Shown here in pieces: positions 58,198 through 64,000 of a DNA stretch of 64,000 nucleotides (position 1 is its first letter; each line of letters opens with the position of its first letter). The DNA is from Gammaproteobacteria bacterium. Its GTDB lineage: Bacteria; Pseudomonadota; Gammaproteobacteria; HK1. The notes under the pieces are model-generated. The model searched no databases. It saw only the letters and a program-made list of their open reading frames with translations, and had not been told where the DNA came from. The stretch spans positions 1-64,000 of the forward strand of contig JAJFJV010000026.1 in NCBI GenBank assembly GCA_021773635.1, in the 5' to 3' direction. The position numbers and the translations under genes are program-made.

Positions 58198-58919
58198 CCC
58201 GGGGCAAGCTCCCCGTTTATGAAGGCCTGGGCCTCGACGCATTGCGGGCCGGCAAAAAAGTGCTCTGCAGGGCCCTGCTCCAGCACCTGACCTTGCCAGA
58301 AAAAAACGATCTCGTCGGCGAGGCGATGAGCCTGGGCCAGATCATGGGTCGTCATGATCACCTTGGTGCCGCCTGCACCAATGGCGGCAACCATTCGCTC
58401 TACCTCCAGGGTCGCCCCCGGATCAAGACTGGCGCAGGGTTCATCCAATAGTAATACGCGGGGTTTCAGGGCCCAGGCGCGGGCCAGGCTAAGGCGCTGT
58501 TGTTCCCCCACGGAAAGTAGCTGGGCGGAACGCCGGGCCAGCGGCAGTAGGCGGGCCCGTTGTAGTGCTGAGGTCACCAGGGCAGGGCGCTCACGGCGAG
58601 GAATGCCGCGTACGCCGAGGGCATAAGCGATATTGTCGGCGACACTGCGACGCAACAATACCGGTCGCTGGAAGACCATGGCCTGTCCATGGCGCGTGTC
58701 CTCGGCGCTTTTTCCGTTCCAGGTGATGGTCCCGGATGTGGCCTCAAGCAGGCCATGGCAGAGCTTTAGAAACAGGGTTTTTCCCGCACCGTTGGGGCCG
58801 AGAATCATGCTCAAGCCGGGGTGTTCGATACGCAGCGATATCTGTTTCAGCAGCGGGGTGTCGCCAGAACTGAAGCAGAGTCCGGAGGCCACCATAGGCA
58901 ATAGCATAGGTTCAGGCAT
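58194..58919 (-). CDS. tupC: Tungstate-type ABC transporter ATP-binding protein
   Basis: 241 residues. Walker A GPNGAGKT, signature LSVGEQQRLSLARAW, Walker B VLLLDEPCASLD. It energises TupB. It overlaps tupB by 8 bases and tupA by 4, so the operon order is tupB-tupC-tupA. Confidence 0.88.
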   Translation of the reverse strand: MPEPMLLPMVASGLCFSSGDTPLLKQISLRIEHPGLSMILGPNGAGKTLFLKLCHGLLEATSGTITWNGKSAEDTRHGQAMVFQRPVLLRRSVADNIAYALGVRGIPRRERPALVTSALQRARLLPLARRSAQLLSVGEQQRLSLARAWALKPRVLLLDEPCASLDPGATLEVERMVAAIGAGGTKVIMTTHDLAQAHRLADEIVFFWQGQVLEQGPAEHFFAGPQCVEAQAFINGELAPG

Positions 58920-59616
58920 AGCGCTGCTTTACCCGATCCCGGACGATGATAACGGCCAGGTTAAGAGCCAGTGAGAGACCCATGAGTACGATGCCCAGGG
59001 CAAGGGCAAGTTGCAGGTTTCCCTTGCTGGTTTCCAATGCGATGCTGGTGGTCATCACCCGGGTCAGATGATGGATGTTGCCCCCGACCATGAGCACCGC
59101 TCCGACCTCGGCGCTGGCCCGGCCAAAGCCGGCGAGGGCGGCACTCACCAGGTTAAAACGCCCATCCCAGAGTACCGTGGTCATAGTGCGCCACGGCCCC
59201 GCGCCGAGGGAGCGCAACTGCTCGTCATAACTACGATGGAATTCCGTTGCACTTTCGCAGGTGAGTGCGGCGATGATAGGCGTCACCAGCAGCCACTGGG
59301 CGATCACCATGGCAGCGGGGGTGTAGAGCAGGCCGAGTGGTCCGAGGGGGCCACTGCGAGACAGCAACAGGAATACCACCAGGCCGGCAATCACCGGTGG
59401 CAGGCCCATGAAGGCGTGTAGCCCGGCGTTGACCAAATCACGGCCGGGAAAGCGAAACAGGGCCACGGCCGCTCCGAGCGGAAAACCCGTCAAGGCGCCG
59501 AGCAATACGGCACTCAGGCTTATCTTCAGGGAAAGGGTAACGATTTCCAGCAAACCCGGGTCCAACTGCAGCAACAGCTGCAATGCCGTGGCAAAGGCCT
59601 CATGGATATCTGTCAT
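58912..59616 (-). CDS. tupB: Tungstate-type ABC transporter permease
   Basis: 234 residues, about five or six membrane helices. The EAA-type loop HRSYDEQLRSLGAGPWRT...LAGFGRASAEVGAVLMVGGN is the TupB/ModB pattern. First gene of tupBCA, divergent from parC over only 80 bases, with no Moco riboswitch visible in that gap. Confidence 0.88.
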   Translation of the reverse strand: MTDIHEAFATALQLLLQLDPGLLEIVTLSLKISLSAVLLGALTGFPLGAAVALFRFPGRDLVNAGLHAFMGLPPVIAGLVVFLLLSRSGPLGPLGLLYTPAAMVIAQWLLVTPIIAALTCESATEFHRSYDEQLRSLGAGPWRTMTTVLWDGRFNLVSAALAGFGRASAEVGAVLMVGGNIHHLTRVMTTSIALETSKGNLQLALALGIVLMGLSLALNLAVIIVRDRVKQRYA

Positions 59617-59696
59617 TGCGGGTGGCTTCCTGAATTTGGCAAGGGACCATAATCTGCACTCTACGGCGCTTCATATCCAGTACACTAGCGCCCGCG

Positions 59697-61958
59697 ATGA
59701 GTCAGCAAAAGCAAAACCCCGACACCGAAACCCTGCCGATTAAAAGCTTTGCCGAGCGTGCCTACCTGGATTACTCCATGTACGTCATTCTCGACCGCGC
59801 GTTGCCGCATATCGGGGATGGGCTCAAGCCGGTACAGCGGCGCATAGTCTATGCCATGTCCGAGCTGGGTCTGGCGGCAGGGGTCAAGTTCAAGAAATCC
59901 GCCCGTACTGTTGGCGATGTGCTGGGTAAATATCATCCGCATGGTGACAGCGCCTGCTACGAGGCCATGGTGCTGCTGGCCCAGCCTTTTTCCACCCGCT
60001 ATCCGCTGGTGGATGGCCAGGGCAACTGGGGTTCCATCGATGATCCCAAGTCCTTTGCCGCGATGCGCTATACCGAATGCCGCCTGACGGCCTTTGCCGA
60101 GATATTGCTTGAGGAACTGCCTCACGGCACGGTGGATTGGGCGCCAAATTTTGATGGCACGCTGGAGGAGCCCAAGCTGTTGCCAGCCCGTTTGCCCCAC
60201 GTCTTGCTAAACGGTGCATCGGGCATTGCCGTGGGTATGGCCACGGACATTCCCCCACATAATCTGCGTGAAGTGGGGGCCGCCTGTATTCGTTTGCTGG
60301 ATGATGCGAACACCTCGCTGGAGGCGCTTTGTGAATGCATCCAGGGGCCGGATTATCCCTGTGATGCCGACATCATCACACCGGCGGAAGATATCCAGGC
60401 GCTCTATCGCGGCGGTAGCGGCAGTATCCGTATGCGCGCCCGCTATGAGCGTGAAAGTGGCGCCATCGTTATTACTGCACTGCCCTATCAGGTCTCCGGG
60501 GCCAAGGTGATGGAGCAGATAGCGCAGCAAATGATCGCCAAGAAGCTGCCGCTGGTGGAGGATCTGCGCGATGAGTCGGATCATGAAAACCCGGTGCGGC
60601 TGCTGATCCTGCCGCGTTCAAACCGGGTGGATGTGGATGCCCTGATGTCGCATCTGTTTGCCACCACTAATCTGGAACGAAGTTACCGGGTCAATCTGAA
60701 TTTGGTGGGCATGGATGGGCGTCCCCGGGTGATGGATTTGCGCTCCCTGCTGTTGGAGTGGCTGGATTTCCGTCAGCAGACGGTGCGCCGTCGCCTGACC
60801 TTCAGGCTCGACAAGGTCTGTGCCCGCCTGCATCGGCTCGATGGCCTGCTGATTGCCTACCTGAACCTGGATGAAGTCATTGCCATCGTGCGGGAGGACG
60901 ATGAACCCAGGGCGGTGCTGATGGCACGCTTTGCGCTCAGCGAGCTGCAGGCGGATGCGATCCTGGATACCCGGCTACGTCAGCTCGCACGCCTGGAGGA
61001 GATGAAGATCACCACCGAGCAGGCCGAGCTCAAGGTTGAGGAGGCCGGGTTGCGCAAGACTCTGGGCACCAAGCGCCGCTTGCGGCGCCTTGTGCGGGAT
61101 GAAATTGAGGCCGACGTAGAGACTTTTGGTGACTCACGACGGTCGGCGCTGATCGATGTGGAGCCGGCACGGGCACTGGAGCATAAATCATTGATTTCGG
61201 CCGAGCCGATTACAGTGGTGCTTTCCGAGCGCGGCTGGATCCGTGCCGCCCGCGGGCATGAGATCGACCCGGCATCCCTTAATTTCAAATCCGGTGATGC
61301 CTTTAAGGCCGCCGCCGCCGGGCGCAGTACCCAGAACGTGGTTTTTATCGACTCTACCGGCCGGGCCTACACCATTGCTGCCCACAGTCTGCCGTCGGCA
61401 CGGGGACTCGGTGAACCCTTGTCGGGGCGTATACAGCCGCCTGACGGGGCAACCTTTGAGGGAGTCATGCTGGCGGAGCCGGAGGCCTTGTTCGTTCTGG
61501 CCTCCGATGCGGGTTATGGCTTCGTGGTGGCCTTGAGTACGCTCTACACCAGGAACCGTGCCGGTAAGGTGGTTTTATCCCTCCCTGCCGGTGCCGAGGT
61601 GCTAAGTCCGGCGCGGGTAAGCAATGCGGAAACCGATCGGGTGGCGATGGTCAGTAATCTGGGGAGACTGCTGATTTGCCCGTTAAGCGAGTTGCCACAG
61701 CTAAATAAGGGTAAGGGACTGAAAATATTGCATATTCCTGTTCCCAGGCTCAAGGCTCGTGAGGAGTATGTGGTGGCCATAAGCGTACTTCCGGCTAACG
61801 CGAGTCTGGTGCTCCATGCCGGCAAACGTCATCTGCAACTCAAGGGGGCTGACCTTGATGTCTACTACTCCGCTCGTGGTCTGCGTGGTCGTCTATTACC
61901 CCGAGGCTTGCAACGTGTTCAGGCCATGAAAGTCACGCAAAAAAAAGCCGAGGCTTGA
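59697..61958 (+). CDS. parC: DNA topoisomerase IV subunit A
   Basis: 753 residues. Catalytic Tyr125 in RYTECRL; quinolone region [12 protein letters not shown] has the susceptible-type Ser85 and Glu89. The C-terminal beta-pinwheel lacks the GyrA box, as expected for ParC. Works with ParE. A TACACT -10-like box at 59681-59686 would give a very short leader. The stop codon lies in the loop of a minus-strand terminator hairpin. Confidence 0.96.
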   Translation: MSQQKQNPDTETLPIKSFAERAYLDYSMYVILDRALPHIGDGLKPVQRRIVYAMSELGLAAGVKFKKSARTVGDVLGKYHPHGDSACYEAMVLLAQPFSTRYPLVDGQGNWGSIDDPKSFAAMRYTECRLTAFAEILLEELPHGTVDWAPNFDGTLEEPKLLPARLPHVLLNGASGIAVGMATDIPPHNLREVGAACIRLLDDANTSLEALCECIQGPDYPCDADIITPAEDIQALYRGGSGSIRMRARYERESGAIVITALPYQVSGAKVMEQIAQQMIAKKLPLVEDLRDESDHENPVRLLILPRSNRVDVDALMSHLFATTNLERSYRVNLNLVGMDGRPRVMDLRSLLLEWLDFRQQTVRRRLTFRLDKVCARLHRLDGLLIAYLNLDEVIAIVREDDEPRAVLMARFALSELQADAILDTRLRQLARLEEMKITTEQAELKVEEAGLRKTLGTKRRLRRLVRDEIEADVETFGDSRRSALIDVEPARALEHKSLISAEPITVVLSERGWIRAARGHEIDPASLNFKSGDAFKAAAAGRSTQNVVFIDSTGRAYTIAAHSLPSARGLGEPLSGRIQPPDGATFEGVMLAEPEALFVLASDAGYGFVVALSTLYTRNRAGKVVLSLPAGAEVLSPARVSNAETDRVAMVSNLGRLLICPLSELPQLNKGKGLKILHIPVPRLKAREEYVVAISVLPANASLVLHAGKRHLQLKGADLDVYYSARGLRGRLLPRGLQRVQAMKVTQKKAEA

Positions 61959-61966
61959 GCCTCGGC
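61939..61966 (-). terminator. Rho-independent terminator inside the 3' end of parC
   Basis: Stem GCCGAGGC/GCCTCGGC with a four-base loop, followed on the minus strand by TTTTTTTT. The loop contains the parC stop codon on the other strand. On the plus strand the hairpin has no T-tract. Confidence 0.8.
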
Positions 61967-62061
61967 CAACGAACGGGTTGAAAGGGAGGAGGGGGTACCC
62001 GTTCAATTAGTGGAGCGGCGTTTTCCCATAAAACTTTAGCTTTATTGAAATCCATAATATA
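61939..62061 (-). ncRNA. Candidate small RNA with anti-Shine-Dalgarno loop
   Basis: Read on the minus strand: hairpin GAACGGGT/ACCCGTTC (61997-62004 with 61971-61978) exposing the 18-base loop ACCCCCUCCUCCCUUUCA, then a terminator hairpin (61947-61966) and eight T. CCCCUCCUCCC is complementary to strong Shine-Dalgarno sequences. Upstream is very AT-rich, with GATAAT at 62073-62068 as a possible -10, placing the start near 62061 (about 120 nt). No minus-strand gene to the right needs this terminator: the next is the plus-strand DUF1015 gene. Confidence 0.55.
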
Positions 62062-62144
62062 ATAAGTATTATCAATATGTTGGTATGTGAACTTAATTTA
62101 AATAATATTATCTGAAATCGTTATTAGATGAGAATTTGTGTCTT

Positions 62145-63380
62145 ATGCCCCTAGTTAAAGCCTTTACTGGACTACGTCCCGCCCCGGGTTATGTCGAAGC
62201 CGTTGCCGCACCGCCTTATGATGTTGTCAGCCAGCATGAAGCGCGGGAGATGGCCGCCGGCCATCCCTGGAGCTTCCTGCATATTTCCCGTCCGGAAATT
62301 GATCTTCCAGAGGGCACGGACCCCTACGGGGATGAGGTTTATGCGAAGGGAAAGGCCAATCTCGAGTCCATGCGCGAGGCGGGCGTTCTGCTAAGGGATG
62401 AAGTCCCCTGTTTCTATCTATATCGTCTGCAGACCGCCCGGCATCAGCAGACCGGGCTGGTTGCCGCTACCTCAGTGGCCGCCTACGAAAGCGGGCGGGT
62501 ATGCAAACACGAGCTAACCCAACCCGCCAAGGAAGATGACCGTACCCGCCAGATCGATAGCCTCAATGCTCAGACCGGGCCCGTCTTTCTGACCTGCCGG
62601 CAGAGCCCGGAATTCAATGCCCTGGCGGCGGAGGTCGGCGCGACAGAGCCTGCCTACGATTTTTGCCGTGACGATGGCGTTCAGCACAGTCTGTGGGTGA
62701 TAAATCAGCCTGGCCACATCGATACCTTAAGCAGATTGTTTGAGGGCATGGAGCACTTATACATCGCGGACGGGCACCACCGCTCGGCGGCAGCGGCACG
62801 GGTGACGGAAAATCGGCGAGAGGCCCGTTCCGGCGATGAGGAAGGACCGGAAGACTACTTTCTCAGCGTTATATTTCCCGAGGATGAGGTCCGCATTCTT
62901 GATTACAATCGCGTAGTACGGGATCTCAATGGACTGGGACCCGCGGATTTTCTGGCAAAACTGGAAGTCGGTTTTCGTGTCCGCGAGAGCGATACCGCGG
63001 TGCAGCCCCAAAAACGCGGGGAGTTTGGTCTCTATCTCGACGGGTGTTGGTATCGCCTGGAACTTCCGTCCGATGCTATCCCCGAGGATCCGGTAGAACG
63101 TCTGGATGTCAGCCTGCTAACCAACCAGTTGCTAACGCCCATCCTCGGTATTGAGGACCTGCGCCGCGATCCCCGGATAGGCTTTGTCGGCGGTATCCGC
63201 GGTACGCAAGGGCTGGAATCATGTGTGGATTCCGGCGAGATGGCCGCCGCCTTTGCGCTCCATCCTACCGCTATGGCCGAGGTGATGGCAGTGGCCGATG
63301 CCGGGCGCCTGATGCCGCCCAAGTCCACCTGGTTTGAGCCCAAACTGGCAGACGGAATAGTCTCCTATCTGCTCGATTGA
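62145..63380 (+). CDS. DUF1015 family protein
   Basis: 411 residues from ATG (MPLVKAFTGLRP). Conserved blocks: APPYDVVSQHEA near the N-terminus, HISRPEID, CKHELTQPAKEDDR, and ADGHHRSAAA around residue 205, a possible metal or catalytic motif. The C-terminus has NQLLTPILGIEDLRRDPRIGFVGG. The family is widespread, sometimes called serine-kinase-like (SerK), but function is not certain here. Monocistronic, convergent with epmB. Confidence 0.85.
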   Translation: MPLVKAFTGLRPAPGYVEAVAAPPYDVVSQHEAREMAAGHPWSFLHISRPEIDLPEGTDPYGDEVYAKGKANLESMREAGVLLRDEVPCFYLYRLQTARHQQTGLVAATSVAAYESGRVCKHELTQPAKEDDRTRQIDSLNAQTGPVFLTCRQSPEFNALAAEVGATEPAYDFCRDDGVQHSLWVINQPGHIDTLSRLFEGMEHLYIADGHHRSAAAARVTENRREARSGDEEGPEDYFLSVIFPEDEVRILDYNRVVRDLNGLGPADFLAKLEVGFRVRESDTAVQPQKRGEFGLYLDGCWYRLELPSDAIPEDPVERLDVSLLTNQLLTPILGIEDLRRDPRIGFVGGIRGTQGLESCVDSGEMAAAFALHPTAMAEVMAVADAGRLMPPKSTWFEPKLADGIVSYLLD

Positions 63381-63384
63381 ACGC

Positions 63385-64000
63385 TTAGATTGATGTTTTG
63401 CTGACTTTTCCACCTTCTTCTTTAACCAGCCGGGGTAATAGATAGCCGGGCAGGCTCGCACGCAGCTCTTTCATGAGCCTGAGCGCCTCCTTCTCAGATA
63501 CCTCGAAGTGGTGGGCTCCCTGCACCCGGTCCAGCAGGTGCAGATAGTAGGGCAAGGTATCGGCCTCAAACAGCACTCGGGACAGGGTCGCCAGGGTGCT
63601 GGAGCAATCATTGATTCCCCGCAATAGTACAGACTGATTGAGCAGGAGAACCCCGGCGGTCCTGATGCGACGAAGCGCCTGGGCAACTTCACTGTCGATC
63701 TCCTGTGGATGATTGGCATGGATCACCATTACGGGTTGCAGGCGCGTCCCGGTCAGCCACGATAGCAGTGCCTCTGTTACCCGTGATGGCAATACGATAG
63801 GCAGGCGGGTATGAATCCTGAGCGTACGAAGGTGCGGGATCTCTGCCAGCTGTTCAACAAACTCACTCAGCCGACGGTCATCAAGGGTTAGTGGGTCACC
63901 CCCACTGAAAATGACTTCATGGATGCTGGTGTCAGCCCGGATATGGGCTAGCCATGTATCCCACAAGCGATGGCCTATGTTCGCGCTGTAGGGAAAATGC
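63385..64000 (-). CDS. epmB: EF-P beta-lysylation protein EpmB, 5' part outside window
   Basis: The visible 204 codons are the C-terminal two thirds of a lysine 2,3-aminomutase-type radical SAM enzyme. At the window edge the reading HFPYSANIGH follows where the CxxxCxxC cluster should be. FSGGDPLTLDD, RIHTRLPIVLPSR, NHPQEI and YYLHLLDRVQGAHHF are present, and the end GYLLPRLVKEEGGKVSKTSI matches EpmB rather than KamA. It makes beta-lysine for modification of elongation factor P. Confidence 0.92.
   Translation of the reverse strand, partial: HFPYSANIGHRLWDTWLAHIRADTSIHEVIFSGGDPLTLDDRRLSEFVEQLAEIPHLRTLRIHTRLPIVLPSRVTEALLSWLTGTRLQPVMVIHANHPQEIDSEVAQALRRIRTAGVLLLNQSVLLRGINDCSSTLATLSRVLFEADTLPYYLHLLDRVQGAHHFEVSEKEALRLMKELRASLPGYLLPRLVKEEGGKVSKTSI

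Noticed and set aside
59617-59696. Molybdenum/tungsten cofactor riboswitch upstream of tupB
   Set aside because: The gap is only 80 bases and is shared with the parC promoter; no fitting structure was seen.
61971-62004. Plus-strand terminator of parC
   Set aside because: The hairpin has a G-rich loop and no T-tract on the plus strand; the order of hairpin and T-tract fits only the minus strand.

Overview
The window is chromosomal DNA of a free-living gammaproteobacterium outside the Enterobacterales. Evidence for this is the gene order plsX-fabH-fabD-fabG-acpP-fabF-pabC-mltG-tmk-holB-pilZ-tatD, the tig-clpP-clpX-lon-hupB-ppiD block, ThrH, System I cytochrome c maturation (ccm), LpxH (so an outer membrane with lipid A), and EpmB. 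No phage, transposase, CRISPR array or rRNA gene was seen. Almost all genes are chromosomal housekeeping genes. I cannot name a genus from sequence alone.

Layout. 1-2587: ccmABCDE on the minus strand, truncated at the left edge inside ccmE. 2588-3287: a long AT-rich gap with a strong candidate small RNA on the minus strand, preceded by a perfect CRP-type site. 3288-8769: an FHA protein, glutathione reductase, a cyclic-nucleotide-domain protein, a small secreted protein and an AsmA protein. 8766-15182: RNase E with a long leader, rluC, a HAD phosphatase, sppA and maf. 15256-26158: the yceD-rpmF-fatty-acid cluster running into pabC-mltG-tmk-holB-pilZ-tatD. 26164-31520: fadD, thrH, a PAS-GGDEF-EAL protein, lpxH and ppiB. 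31662-36157: gltX, cysS, folD and two tRNA transcription units. 36211-45879: trigger factor, ClpXP, Lon, HU, two tRNAs, ppiD, a YqiB-like protein and mazG.

45916-52130 is the accessory part. A sigma54 enhancer-binding protein is transcribed away from an operon made of a HemN-like radical SAM protein and a membrane-anchored DUF2817 (M14-like) metallopeptidase-like protein. A textbook GG-N10-GC sigma54 promoter and clustered inverted half-sites lie between them. The radical SAM protein has an unusual CX6CX2C cluster motif. After this come a two-helix membrane protein, a 348-base stretch without a gene, and an M28 peptidase. I regard this sigma54 module as the best candidate for an undescribed system.

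52205-64000: folE2-queD, xseB-ispA, a CNP1-like protein, and then parE and parC flanking a tungstate-type ABC transporter (tupBCA). After parC there is a second candidate minus-strand small RNA, then a DUF1015 protein and the 3' part of epmB. The two candidate small RNAs share a striking feature: both have a hairpin loop that is an almost pure C/U tract complementary to Shine-Dalgarno sequences.
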